Shown here: piece after piece, positions 1 to 8,716 of the stretch
Layout of the letters: every line of letters begins with the position of its first letter
How positions within the stretch are numbered: position 1 is the stretch's first letter
Assembly (NCBI RefSeq): GCF_019511375.1
Contig: NZ_JAEUAO010000006.1
Span: forward strand, 124,001-188,000
Length of the DNA stretch: 64,000 bases
Reading direction: 5' to 3'
Source: Rhizobium herbae
Lineage (GTDB): Bacteria; Pseudomonadota; Alphaproteobacteria; Rhizobiales; Rhizobiaceae
The notes under the pieces: generated by a model
The model's database searches: none
What the model saw: the letters and a program-made list of their open reading frames with translations, nothing else
Told to the model about the DNA's origin: nothing
Position numbers and translations under genes: made by a program

Positions 1-21
1 GGAACGAAGAGCCAATTGACG

Positions 22-1599
22 ATGCAGGCAATCAGCCAGCACGTTGCAGATCTGACAGCGATTGAGTGGCTCTCGCTTATTGCGCCGATCAACGACACGA
101 TCATGGGCACGCAGAGCAACGACGCTCTCAGCGCAGAGGCGGAAGGTGACGTTGTCTTCGGGCTTGATGGCGATGATGCCCTAAGCAGCGCGTTCAACCG
201 AACGGCGCTAATTGGCGGCCGCGGTAATGACACCCTGACGACCAATGTCATCGTTCCTATGCAAGGTAGCGAACCTGTCCATGGGCTTGCTATCCAGCTC
301 GGTGGCAAAGGCAACGATAGTCTGGATGCGACCGTAACCCTTCAGGGCGGAGTCGTAACGGTTCAGGACAGGGAATTAAGCGCAGAGATTCTACTTGATG
401 GCGGCTGCGGGAACGACGTTATCAAAGCCGTGGCCAACGTGGCGCTGCCGATATTTGGAAAAGTAACGGCGACTACGAACATTCGCGGCGGTTCCGGTGA
501 TGACATCATTGACGCCGTCGCGGATACGCGCGGTGCCCTGGACCGCAACTTCGCCAAGAATTCCGTCCAGGGGGGCGGCGGCGACGACCATATCACCGCT
601 CGCGCCGAAACGGAGTTCAGCGGATCTTTAGCCACAGCCATCAATGTTCTGAGCGGCGGGGACGGTGACGATGTTCTCGATGCCACAGCGAAAGGGGTGT
701 CCAATTCCACCGAGTTGGTCTCGAATACCCTCAGGGGCGGACAAGGCGATGATCTCCTGCGCGCCTTGAATGTCACGGATTCCAACTCGCGAGCCCCGGT
801 TGGCGTCAATGAACTGTGGGGCGGCACGGGCAATGACGTGCTGGAGGCAACCCATTCCACCGATGGCGAGAACACCGTGACGGATGTCACCAACATTTTG
901 AACGGTGGCAACGGATGTGACCGCCTCGAAGCGCAATCCACCGCCCTTGGCGGCTTTGTGCAAGCCCTCAACCAGTTGACGGGAGGCAATGAAAGGGATG
1001 TGCTGACGGCACGTATCGAGGCCGATGCCCATGGCGGACCTAGTTTTCTCGGGCTCAGCTTGTACGATATTGCCAACGTCTTGAATGGCGGAGCCGGCAA
1101 CGATTTTCTAAAGGCCTTCCTGACGGTAACGGCCCTCCCCTTTACGGAAGACGATTCGCGAGCGGAGAACCATCTGGCCGGTGGTTCCGGCAATGACAAG
1201 CTGCTCGCGACCGTGGCCAGCGGCTCGGTCGGAACAAGTTTTCTGAACGGCGGCGCGGGGAATGATCAGCTCACGGTCGTCGGCGGAACGGGAAATATTC
1301 TCAATGGCGGAATCGGAGCTGATACGCTGATTGCCGGCACCGGCGACGACCACTTGATTGGAGGACAGGGTGCTGATCGCTACGTCTTTGCTCCGCAGAC
1401 GGGGCACGACACCATCGATTTCGAGAGTGGCCTGGACATCATCGACCTGACGGCCTTCGCCGCGGAAAACATTCACGGTTTTGATCAACTGGATATCGAG
1501 GTGAGCGGCGGAAACAGCATCGTCCACTTTAGTGCTGAAGACGATCTCACGGTCGTCGGCGTGAACGATCTGCGCGCAAGCGATTTCTGGTTCGCGTGA
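22..1599 (+). CDS. RTX-type calcium-binding repeat protein
   Basis: A protein of 525 residues with about 16 copies of the RTX nonapeptide core GGxGxDxLx, for example GGRGNDTLT, GGKGNDSLD and GGAGNDQLT. These turns bind Ca2+ and fold as a beta-roll outside the cell, and such proteins usually leave by type I secretion using a C-terminal signal. Here most copies are separated by roughly 20-40 residues rather than stacked in tandem; only the last few (about residues 410-450) are closely spaced. There is no N-terminal signal peptide and no recognisable enzyme domain. ATG at 22 is preferred to TTG at 16. The gene converges on the glycan/export operon at 1694-6840. No HlyD-type adaptor is present nearby, so its exporter is unknown. 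Confidence 0.85.
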   Translation: MQAISQHVADLTAIEWLSLIAPINDTIMGTQSNDALSAEAEGDVVFGLDGDDALSSAFNRTALIGGRGNDTLTTNVIVPMQGSEPVHGLAIQLGGKGNDSLDATVTLQGGVVTVQDRELSAEILLDGGCGNDVIKAVANVALPIFGKVTATTNIRGGSGDDIIDAVADTRGALDRNFAKNSVQGGGGDDHITARAETEFSGSLATAINVLSGGDGDDVLDATAKGVSNSTELVSNTLRGGQGDDLLRALNVTDSNSRAPVGVNELWGGTGNDVLEATHSTDGENTVTDVTNILNGGNGCDRLEAQSTALGGFVQALNQLTGGNERDVLTARIEADAHGGPSFLGLSLYDIANVLNGGAGNDFLKAFLTVTALPFTEDDSRAENHLAGGSGNDKLLATVASGSVGTSFLNGGAGNDQLTVVGGTGNILNGGIGADTLIAGTGDDHLIGGQGADRYVFAPQTGHDTIDFESGLDIIDLTAFAAENIHGFDQLDIEVSGGNSIVHFSAEDDLTVVGVNDLRASDFWFA

Positions 1600-1693
1600 C
1601 CTTGAATGCAGGTCGCCGTGGTTCTGGGAAAACGACATGCATTGGAACAGCAGCCTAACCCGCATCGCATCAACCGTTTTGACGCGATGCGCG

Positions 1694-3493
1694 TCAGCGC
1701 GAAGCCAGGTGTGGCTTGTCCGCGTCGTGTTCGTAGAGCTGGTCCATGCTCAACGAGGCGACGGCGGCAAACGGCGCCTGGTTCGTCACGCGGCCGTCAC
1801 CAAGGATGACGACTTCGTCGCAGAATGAAATCGTGCTGCGGTGGTGGCTGATCACGATCGTGGTTCGACGGCCGGCCCTCGACTTCAACGTGTCGACGAT
1901 CGCCGCCTCCGACAGGCCATCCATGGCATTTGTCGCTTCATCGAGAATTAGGATCTCGGGATCCCGCACCAGGGCTCTTGCCAGTGCTATCCGCTGGCGC
2001 TGCCCGGCTGACAGGCTTGCACCTCTATAGCCGACGACAGTTTCATAACCATGGGGTAGTTTTTCAATAAATTCGTGCGCTTCGGCAAGCCTTGCGGCAC
2101 GCTCCGCATCCGCTATCGAAGAATTTTGGCCATAGGTGATATTGTCCAGAATGGTGCCATCCACCAGCTCGAGATCCTGGCTGGCCAGGGCGATCTGGCT
2201 GCGCCATTGGGTGGGATCGATTCTGTCGAGCGGCGTGCCGTCCACCAGAATGTGACCCTGATCGGGCTCTACAAATCGACACAGAAGATTGACGATCGTC
2301 GTCTTTCCGGTGCCCGACCGGCCGATGATTGCCGTCGAGCAACCACGACGGATTTCAAAGGTCGCAGCGTGTAGGACCATGGGCCGTTCGTCGGAACCCG
2401 GGTATTTAAACGTTACCCGATCAAACTTGATCTGCTGGCGCAAACCGCGGGCCGGCTCGTCGCCTGTCGGTGGTGGCGGCTTGTCGGAAGAGTCCAACAG
2501 CCATCGCACCTCCTCCAGAGAGCCGCTCCACCCCTGTAATTGGCTCCATGCCAACTGCAGGGCGCGCATGTGCGGTTGCAACCGATAGAGCAGGACGACG
2601 AAGGCTACAATGACGGGAAAAGTTACTCCCAAGAGCCATGCACTGACGACCGCTGCGAGAAAGAGCGCCGAGTGCAGCACTTCGGTCAGCGGCGGCAGCA
2701 CCCCTTGGCGGGTCTGGAGGACAAAGCCGGCCTTGCGAACTGCGTCCGAGGCGGATTCAAAGACTGCCTGTTCGCGCTGCTCCTGTCCGAACACGCGGAT
2801 GAGCCGCCCGGCATGCACGAGGTGAAGCATCCTGGCGGCAAGTTCGCTGTTGAGGGAAGTGACATTGCGGCTCGGGGCTTTAAGGCTGGCCGACAAAATG
2901 GCGTGTGCCAACTGGACGAGCACGAGGCCAAGCGCGACGCACAGCGTCATCTGCCATGACAGGAGCAGGAGAAAGATGAGCAGGATAACTGCGGCCGATG
3001 CGTTCACAGTTGCCGCGAGCACAGTTTGCATCGCATCCGACGCCCGCCAGGATTCATTGGAAATGATGTTCAGCAACCGGCCGGGGCTCTGTTGCAGGAA
3101 GAATGGATATCCAATCCTCAGAAGCTGATCGGCAAGCGCGCTTCGTATGGCATGACTGGCTTTGCCATAGATGAGATTTGTCAGAACGGTGTTCGCAAAG
3201 GCCAGAACGTTCTTCAGCGTGATCAATGCAAGGACGGCTACGGAGATCACCATCAATCGCTGGCCATCGTCCAGCCCCGACCCCACCCGCTCGAAGATGG
3301 CAGGAAGTCCGCCCACGCCACCGTCACCCTTTTGCCCGGCAATGATGCTCAGCATCGGGATAATCAGACCAATGCCCGTGCCTTCGAGTATGGCGCTGCC
3401 CAGGCCGAGCACGACAACAACTGCAAGCAGGTGCCACTGCCGACCCAGTGTATGGCGCACGACCTGCAAACCCGGCAGGAGGAATGTCAACAT
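1694..3493 (-). CDS. ABC exporter, fused permease and ATPase (MsbA-like)
   Basis: A 599-residue half-transporter. The N-terminal ~320 residues hold about six membrane segments. The ATPase half carries Walker A GRSGTGKTT, signature LSAGQRQRIALARAL, Walker B ILILDEATNAMD and the switch His in ISHHRS. Such proteins dimerise and flip lipids, glycolipids or glycans, or export peptides. It is the last gene of a minus-strand operon after two glycosyltransferases and an acyltransferase (gap of 10 bases to the upstream gene), so export of a lipid-linked or secreted glycan is the likeliest job. It lacks a C39 peptidase domain. It could instead serve the convergent RTX protein, but no membrane fusion protein is seen. 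Confidence 0.85.
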   Translation of the reverse strand: MLTFLLPGLQVVRHTLGRQWHLLAVVVVLGLGSAILEGTGIGLIIPMLSIIAGQKGDGGVGGLPAIFERVGSGLDDGQRLMVISVAVLALITLKNVLAFANTVLTNLIYGKASHAIRSALADQLLRIGYPFFLQQSPGRLLNIISNESWRASDAMQTVLAATVNASAAVILLIFLLLLSWQMTLCVALGLVLVQLAHAILSASLKAPSRNVTSLNSELAARMLHLVHAGRLIRVFGQEQREQAVFESASDAVRKAGFVLQTRQGVLPPLTEVLHSALFLAAVVSAWLLGVTFPVIVAFVVLLYRLQPHMRALQLAWSQLQGWSGSLEEVRWLLDSSDKPPPPTGDEPARGLRQQIKFDRVTFKYPGSDERPMVLHAATFEIRRGCSTAIIGRSGTGKTTIVNLLCRFVEPDQGHILVDGTPLDRIDPTQWRSQIALASQDLELVDGTILDNITYGQNSSIADAERAARLAEAHEFIEKLPHGYETVVGYRGASLSAGQRQRIALARALVRDPEILILDEATNAMDGLSEAAIVDTLKSRAGRRTTIVISHHRSTISFCDEVVILGDGRVTNQAPFAAVASLSMDQLYEHDADKPHLASR

Positions 3494-3503
3494 GATCGAT
3501 ACC

Positions 3504-4538
3504 TCAGCGAATGAGCTGCCTGTTTGATTGCGTTAATTCGGGGTCGTGCGGCCGTCTGGTGATTGCAAGGCGTGCGAACTTGATGGCGCCAAGCAGATTC
3601 ATGAACACGATCGGCCAATGCGATAGCGAAACCTCCGGATCGAACCGCGGGCCGCCCAGCAGTTCGTGGCACGCTGACCTCGTGGTCCAGAAAAAATGGC
3701 GAAGCAGCCACGGAGCCTTGACCAGGTGCTTCAGGCACAGCGCTCCGTTCCCCAGACTATAATCGCGGTGAAGCCTTTCGATTGCCTCGCGCGTATCTCG
3801 ACCATGATGGTGAAGGACGGCCATGTCGGGGACATATTCGATCGGAATGCCAAGCTGAAAGGCGCGCACCAGGTAGTCCGTGTCCTCGGCCGACTTCAGT
3901 GGGCTGCCGGCCCCCAGCCGCTCGTCGAAATGACCGATTCGAAGCGCAACCTGACGATGCATAGTCATATTGCACCCCAATATAAAACCGCCCGGGTGGA
4001 CATCTCGGGTAAAGCGCGCCCGCGTCCGCGCCCGCTTGATCGTGAACGGCAGGTCACGAGGGCAACCAAGCTCGACACGCCCACCGCGGATAATGCACCG
4101 TTCTCCGGCGGCGTAATGCCGCTCCAGATCCTGCAGGTAACCACGGTCGACTTCGCAATCGTCATCGACGAAAATCAGGATTTGGCCGCGTGACCGTTCT
4201 ATTCCGACATTGCGGGCCGCGGCCAGGCCGGGGCGCGGTTCCATCACAAGCGTCATGGCAATACTCGCCGTTGCGGCGATACGCGCCAATCGTTGGGCAG
4301 TGTCGTCCGTCGAGGCGTTGTTGACCACCACAAGTTCGCTCGTCACAGCCGGCAGCGACTGACAGGCTGCCTCAATCGACCGGATGCAGGCCTCGAGTGC
4401 ATCAGCCCGGTTGCGCGTACAGACTATGAAGCTTGCCCGCGGCCCACGGTTTTCGGCCGCCATGGTCTGGCTCGCAATCGCGCCGCCACGCTCTCCTACG
4501 GTTCCGACAGACTGTGCGACCATGCTATGCAACACCAT
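3504..4538 (-). CDS. Family 2 glycosyltransferase
   Basis: GT-A fold glycosyltransferase of up to 344 residues. It opens with FIVCTRNRADALEACIRSIE, has the NNASTDDT nucleotide-binding stretch, and a DDD metal-binding motif in ILIFVDDDCEVDRGYLQDL. It would transfer a sugar from an NDP-sugar to a growing glycan on the cytoplasmic side of the membrane. The annotated start overlaps the end of the previous glycosyltransferase by 14 bases. An ATG at 4523, two bases after that gene's TAG, is an equally good translationally coupled start, and another ATG lies at 4463. None has a strong Shine-Dalgarno. Donor and acceptor cannot be told from sequence. Confidence 0.85.
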   Translation of the reverse strand: MVLHSMVAQSVGTVGERGGAIASQTMAAENRGPRASFIVCTRNRADALEACIRSIEAACQSLPAVTSELVVVNNASTDDTAQRLARIAATASIAMTLVMEPRPGLAAARNVGIERSRGQILIFVDDDCEVDRGYLQDLERHYAAGERCIIRGGRVELGCPRDLPFTIKRARTRARFTRDVHPGGFILGCNMTMHRQVALRIGHFDERLGAGSPLKSAEDTDYLVRAFQLGIPIEYVPDMAVLHHHGRDTREAIERLHRDYSLGNGALCLKHLVKAPWLLRHFFWTTRSACHELLGGPRFDPEVSLSHWPIVFMNLLGAIKFARLAITRRPHDPELTQSNRQLIR

Positions 4539-5628
4539 TGTTCAGCAATACCATCTTGGCTGGAACGGACTGCATGTACCGCGCCAGCGCGTCCAATCGC
4601 CTGGTAACCCCCATTGAAAGGTGACCGCACCATGGCGCGTACGCGCCGGCGCGCAGGCCGTATCGCTCGCGCCGCCGAATGGACTGCCATTTGCCTGTCC
4701 GTGTCAGAAATTCGTGCGTCAGCCGCGGTTGCTCCTCATCGTTGATGAGTTGATAGAGGAAATAGAAAAAGCACAACATGCCATCCTCGTAGCTTGGGGA
4801 CATCGCCGCCGGCAGCGCTTCGATTTTTCTTTGGAGGGACAGGATGAATTCGGCCGCGCGCCGAACAGTGTCCGGCGTCACGGCAACGCCGAGATCGTCA
4901 AGGACGTTCGGATCATCCATGAGAGCGTTCCGTTCGAGGTTCTCGGTGACGATTCTCAAATGGGTTCGGCGCATCAGCCGTTTGTGCTTGTTCGTGACGC
5001 TGCCTTCATGAATGCGGTATGCCACCAGGCTGTCATCGATCATGGCGGCGGGGAAGCGGGCGGTAATCCGTCGGAACAGATCGAAGTCTTCCGCGTGGAC
5101 ATAGCTTGCGTCGTACGCCAGCATGTCCTGCGGTATGACGTTCCTGTTATACATCACGGTCGAATGCATGAAGACGGTGAAGAACATCGACAATATGCCC
5201 CACTGCCCGGACTGATAGATCGGATTTGGCGTACCGCGGACCATTCGCGTACCGATCAGTCTGTCGATGCCAGTGCCGCTGATGGCGAGATCAGGCTGTT
5301 TGGTGAACAGGGAGACCTGACGCGAAAAGCGCGTTGGATAGGATATGTCATCGGCGTCCATCCTGGCGATGAGATTGCCCTTCGCCATGGCCAACCCTTC
5401 GTTCAAAGTCGCGATCAGACCGCGGTTCTCACGCGACACGATCGCGATACGATCGTCGGCGCTTTGGTAGCGGCGCAGGATCTCCAGAGAACTGTCGGTC
5501 GAGCCATCGTCGATTGCTATGACCTCGAGGCGGTCATGGTCCTGACGCAGGATGCTCTCCAGCGCCGCAGCGAGATAAGGTTCGCCGTTGTAGACGGGCA
5601 GCAGGACGGAGACCAATGGAACGGACAT
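4525..5628 (-). CDS. Family 2 glycosyltransferase
   Basis: A 367-residue GT2 enzyme: SVLLPVYNGEPYLAAALESI at the start, AIDDGSTDSS for the nucleotide, and the metal-binding RMDADDIS motif near residue 90. The C-terminal part (about 200-340) is helical and has no separate recognisable domain. It lies 15 bases downstream of the acyltransferase gene and overlaps the next glycosyltransferase, so the three are almost certainly one transcription unit. It resembles enzymes of exopolysaccharide or lipopolysaccharide side-chain assembly. The sugar specificity is unknown. Confidence 0.87.
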   Translation of the reverse strand: MSVPLVSVLLPVYNGEPYLAAALESILRQDHDRLEVIAIDDGSTDSSLEILRRYQSADDRIAIVSRENRGLIATLNEGLAMAKGNLIARMDADDISYPTRFSRQVSLFTKQPDLAISGTGIDRLIGTRMVRGTPNPIYQSGQWGILSMFFTVFMHSTVMYNRNVIPQDMLAYDASYVHAEDFDLFRRITARFPAAMIDDSLVAYRIHEGSVTNKHKRLMRRTHLRIVTENLERNALMDDPNVLDDLGVAVTPDTVRRAAEFILSLQRKIEALPAAMSPSYEDGMLCFFYFLYQLINDEEQPRLTHEFLTRTGKWQSIRRRERYGLRAGAYAPWCGHLSMGVTRRLDALARYMQSVPAKMVLLNNGVA

Positions 5629-5643
5629 GCTTCAGCTCGCGTG

Positions 5644-6840
5644 TTATTGAAGATCGGAGGTCTGGAAAGCTTTGCCGCGATCGGCGGATTTGCATGCGGG
5701 CATCACAGACCGGGGGGCCATTCTGTCGCCACTCCACTCAACCGTATTGCCTGCATGCAGGAATGATCCAGCGCGGCTGTGGTCTGCTGTAGCGACGTAA
5801 GGGAAGTGCCGTTTGAGTCGATTGAGACGCGTTTCGAAAAGCGACCACGAAAGCGAGGCAAGAATCAGCGTGGCTGCGCCTGCAACCACGAAACGTCCGG
5901 GGCCTTGCTCCGAGACATTGACGGGAATCCAAGCTTGCGCCTTGACCACCAAGGAGAGCACGATTGGGTGGAAGAGGTAGACGCCATAGCTTATGCGCCC
6001 AAGGGCCGTAAGTGGGGTGAATTCCGCCGCGCGGCCGAAATATCCCCGAATACCCGCCGAACAACATCCCACCAGCATTGTAAGCGGCAGAAGAGGAAGA
6101 ACCTCCGTGCCGATCCAGGCTGCCCAGTCGAGTGCGGGCGTCATCGTCGGTCTTGGCCACGCCAGGATGACAACGGCAGCAATAGAGGGCATCCAGCTTA
6201 GCTTCATCCATCTCGGCCACGACGCGCTTCTGGCTCGATAGGCAGCAAGGAGCGCGCCCGATGCGAGGGCGTCCATCGACGCTGTAGGCAGCAGGTCGCG
6301 CATGAGCGTCGGCGCGCCGGTCACGGGCCAACAGAGGCGATATGCCAACGAGCATGCTATGACGGCGATGCAAATCCGCTCAATCAACTGGCGGGGGGCG
6401 AGCAGGATCACCAGTGGCCAGAGAACATAGAACTGTTCCTCGATGCTCAGGCTCCAGGTGTGACAGAGAACCCATGGGCTCCACTCGTTCTCAATCGCAT
6501 ACCAGAAATTCGACAGATAGAGCGCGTGCCATGCAAGATTAGCTCGGGCACCCTCGAGATTGACGACCCAGATGAAGCCCAACATGGCGAAATACGGAGG
6601 GAATATCCGCAGAGCTCGCCGGATATAAAACGATTTCAATGCTGTCGACGGCTCGTAGCGTTCAGTGTCGCGCGCATCCAGAAGGAGCCGCGTTATCAGG
6701 AACCCACTGAGCACGAAGAACAGACGCACGCCGAGGTGACCCCACAGGTCCCCATTCTCGGCGAAAAAGTGCGCATACAGTACCATCGTGACGGCAATCG
6801 CTCTCAGCCCGTCCAACTGCCGGTCGCGTGTATTCGACAT
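5644..6840 (-). CDS. Membrane acyltransferase, family 3 (OafA/ExoZ-like)
   Basis: A polytopic protein of 398 residues that begins RQLDGLRAIAVTMVLYAHFF, the classic opening of acyltransferase family 3 with the active-site His in the first helix, followed by a GVRLFFVLSGFLITRLLL stretch and about ten membrane segments. These enzymes O-acetylate or O-acylate surface polysaccharides and nodulation factors. The frame stays open to 7071, but the ATG at 6840 is chosen because family homology begins there and AGGGG precedes it. It is first in the minus-strand glycan operon with the two glycosyltransferases and the ABC exporter, so it probably decorates that glycan. Confidence 0.87.
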   Translation of the reverse strand: MSNTRDRQLDGLRAIAVTMVLYAHFFAENGDLWGHLGVRLFFVLSGFLITRLLLDARDTERYEPSTALKSFYIRRALRIFPPYFAMLGFIWVVNLEGARANLAWHALYLSNFWYAIENEWSPWVLCHTWSLSIEEQFYVLWPLVILLAPRQLIERICIAVIACSLAYRLCWPVTGAPTLMRDLLPTASMDALASGALLAAYRARSASWPRWMKLSWMPSIAAVVILAWPRPTMTPALDWAAWIGTEVLPLLPLTMLVGCCSAGIRGYFGRAAEFTPLTALGRISYGVYLFHPIVLSLVVKAQAWIPVNVSEQGPGRFVVAGAATLILASLSWSLFETRLNRLKRHFPYVATADHSRAGSFLHAGNTVEWSGDRMAPRSVMPACKSADRGKAFQTSDLQ

Positions 6841-7216
6841 AGACACCCCTAGGCGATCAGCCTTTGTCTGCCACTTCTCCTTGGCGGCGTCCGCTCCCAT
6901 TCCGTTTTTTGCCGCCGACAATGCAAACCGTCGCTGGCGTCCCTGTGGACACGACGTGTTAAGGCGGAGCCCGGACTGTAAGGGCAAATCCGGCCAAACT
7001 TTGACAGTGACAGCTTGTTTAGCAGATTGCCCGCGGGCAATGCCGCACGATGCGACGGACAACCGGCGCACAAGAGAACGCGGCCGTTGTTAAAGCGGTG
7101 GCGATCTACAATCTGTGAGCGCAGCTCCAAGCTGTCCAAGCGCCTGAAAACTCAAGGGGGAACAATTTCGATGGCTGCGTGTTCCGGAACATAGGGTACC
7201 TGAAAAGGAGGAAGCC
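6841..7216. other. Divergent intergenic region with 16-base perfect palindrome
   Basis: This 376-base stretch separates the divergent acyltransferase and CBS-protein genes. It holds a perfect palindrome, ATTGCCCGCGGGCAAT, at 7026-7041. A TTGACA-like hexamer lies at about 7002-7007 on the plus strand. Nearer the CBS gene, GGAAC at 7159-7163 followed after 16 bases by TGTT is a weak match to the EcfG/RpoE2 general-stress promoter. No gene is supported here. Confidence 0.5.
7026..7041. promoter_or_regulatory. Perfect 16-base palindrome, possible operator
   Basis: ATTGCCCG/CGGGCAAT is an uninterrupted perfect inverted repeat between the divergently transcribed glycan operon and the CBS-domain gene. 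A dimeric repressor site is the simplest reading, but no adjacent regulator gene is available to pair with it. Confidence 0.4.
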
Positions 7217-7663
7217 ATGAAAGTTCGCGAAGCTATGACGCGTGATGTTCGCATTGCAACCCCCGACCAGACAATCCAGGAGGCAGCGGCAATCATGGCC
7301 GAGATCGACGCCGGCATTGTTCCCGTTCGTGAAAACGATCGGCTGGTGGGCATGATCACCGATCGTGACATTGCCGTGCGCGCGGTGGCCAAGGGCTTGG
7401 GTCCGCAATCCAGAATCGCCGACGTAATGTCCCGCGAAGTCAAATACTGCTATGAGGACGACGATACGCACGACGTGCTGGAAAATCTTGGCGATCAGCA
7501 ACTGCGGCGTCTTCCCGTGATCAATCGGGACAAACGGCTGGTCGGCATATTGTCGCTTGGCGATCTGGCAACTTCGGGCGCAAACGGGGCGACCGGAGAA
7601 GCTTTGGCAGGGATTTCCCAGCCTGGCGGCAGTCATTCGCAGACCGCGAGCGTCGGTGGATAA
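7217..7663 (+). CDS. CBS-domain pair protein
   Basis: A 148-residue cytoplasmic protein made of two CBS motifs (about residues 1-60 and 70-128), beginning MKVREAMTRDVRIATPDQTI with the repeated pattern RLVGMITDRDIAVRAV and RLVGILSLGDLA. CBS pairs bind adenosine nucleotides such as AMP, ATP or SAM and act as energy sensors. Stand-alone forms in rhizobia are often stress-induced. A strong Shine-Dalgarno AAAGGAGG precedes the ATG. It is monocistronic and converges on the carbonic anhydrase gene. The last 20 residues are Gly/Ser-rich and look unstructured. Confidence 0.9.
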   Translation: MKVREAMTRDVRIATPDQTIQEAAAIMAEIDAGIVPVRENDRLVGMITDRDIAVRAVAKGLGPQSRIADVMSREVKYCYEDDDTHDVLENLGDQQLRRLPVINRDKRLVGILSLGDLATSGANGATGEALAGISQPGGSHSQTASVGG

Positions 7664-7709
7664 TGGTCGTCCAAGGGTTGGGCGGCGCAAACCGATAGAA
7701 GGCCGGACG

Positions 7710-7732
7710 CGGGCGATTTCCGCTCGCGCCCG
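7710..7732. terminator. Hairpin between convergent genes
   Basis: CGGGCG, 11-base loop, CGCCCG lies between the convergent CBS-protein and carbonic anhydrase genes. There is no U-tract on either side, so terminator function is only a possibility. Confidence 0.3.
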
Positions 7733-7742
7733 AAATGTGACC

Positions 7743-8495
7743 TTAGCTGGAGCTTAGAATATAACGCCGATTGGTGACAAGCGCCGGCCGGGCATTCATA
7801 GAGTAGAGTGCAGTGAACTTCTTGATATCGGCGGGGTCCACCTCGACGGGGTTCTTCGCCACCATCCAGTCAACAATTTCGCTGCACGGCGGTGTCGTCA
7901 GCGATCCCTCATAGGCCCAATAGCTGAGAGCCGACGGGAGCAACGCGCTCGGATCCACCCCCTCCAAGCCGGCTTCTTCACCGGCTTTTTGCGGGAAAGC
8001 GGCCGCCAGGCTTGCAAAGGTCTTATTGGCAACTCCGGGGACGAGGAAAACGCCAAATACACCAAGGGCGCCCGTTTCTGCGTGCTTGTGGACGAAATGC
8101 ACCTCCATAGGGAAGGACTTTCCTTCGACCAGGTGTTCGCTTGGAGCGTGGAAATGATACTGCACGAGATCGTAGGTCCGGTCACCGCGGCGCAGCGTGC
8201 CGCCGGGCGCCGCTTTCACCTGGATCGTATGCCCATTGTTGAGGATCGTGCCGCCGCCCTTCCAGTCGATTGCAAGGTCTGGAATATCGGCCTTGACCGC
8301 GTCTCTGATGTCGAGCGGCGATTGCTGCGAACCGGCTGCGCAAGCGCTGTTGTCTTTGCTCAAGGAGCCCCAATGCTCGGGGCCCGCTTCGCCTTCGTAG
8401 CTCCAATGCACCCCTTCTGCGGCGTATGCGGTTTTGACGCAGAGCGGACATGCGGCAAGCAAGGCTAGGCCCCTGAGGAAGTCACGCCTTTCCAT
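7743..8495 (-). CDS. Alpha-class carbonic anhydrase, exported
   Basis: A 250-residue protein hydrating CO2 to bicarbonate in the periplasm. The start MERRDFLRGLALLAACPLC is a twin-arginine type signal peptide ending near AYAAEG. Zinc ligands are visible in QYHFHAPSEH (His114, His116) and EVHFVHKH (His133), and SLTTPPCSE forms part of the active-site wall. Length and layout match bacterial alpha carbonic anhydrases. A TTGACA/AAAGAT promoter-like pair lies upstream at 8547-8575. It is monocistronic. The periplasmic location suggests CO2/bicarbonate exchange or pH handling. Confidence 0.93.
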   Translation of the reverse strand: MERRDFLRGLALLAACPLCVKTAYAAEGVHWSYEGEAGPEHWGSLSKDNSACAAGSQQSPLDIRDAVKADIPDLAIDWKGGGTILNNGHTIQVKAAPGGTLRRGDRTYDLVQYHFHAPSEHLVEGKSFPMEVHFVHKHAETGALGVFGVFLVPGVANKTFASLAAAFPQKAGEEAGLEGVDPSALLPSALSYWAYEGSLTTPPCSEIVDWMVAKNPVEVDPADIKKFTALYSMNARPALVTNRRYILSSS

Positions 8496-8546
8496 ATGTA
8501 TTCCCTTTCGATTGAACGGCGAGCATGAAGCGCTCGTAACGCCGGC

Positions 8547-8575
8547 ATCTTTGGCATGGGCATCCCCTCTGTCAA
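8547..8575 (-). promoter_or_regulatory. Candidate promoter of the carbonic anhydrase gene
   Basis: On the minus strand TTGACA (8575-8570), a 17-base spacer and AAAGAT (8552-8547) lie about 50-80 bases before the start codon. The -35 is perfect and the -10 is poor. Confidence 0.35.
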
Positions 8576-8635
8576 TTTGACCTAAAGCCCGAAGCGAGAA
8601 GATTGCGCGAACTGGATAGTCCGGTGCGCCTCGCG

Positions 8636-8656
8636 GGCCCCTTGGGGGCCTTTTTT
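8636..8656 (+). terminator. Rho-independent terminator, plus-strand orientation
   Basis: GGCCCC-TTG-GGGGCC followed directly by TTTTTT is a textbook intrinsic terminator read on the plus strand. Both neighbouring genes are on the minus strand, so it does not end either of them. It would stop antisense or read-through transcription from the CBS-protein side. Confidence 0.6.
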
Positions 8657-8716
8657 ATTTCGGTGCTGAAGTCCGGCGGCATGCTTCGCGCCGGCGGAGC
8701 AACCGGCCGATGGACA

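Noticed and set aside
363-1199. Long minus-strand open frame opposite the RTX gene
   Set aside because: It mirrors the repetitive GC-rich RTX coding sequence, has no start signal and no recognisable motif; a shadow frame.
1694-3493. ABC exporter as a dedicated type I secretion system for the RTX protein
   Set aside because: It is operonic with glycosyltransferases and an acyltransferase, and no HlyD-type or outer-membrane partner is present, so glycan export is the better reading.
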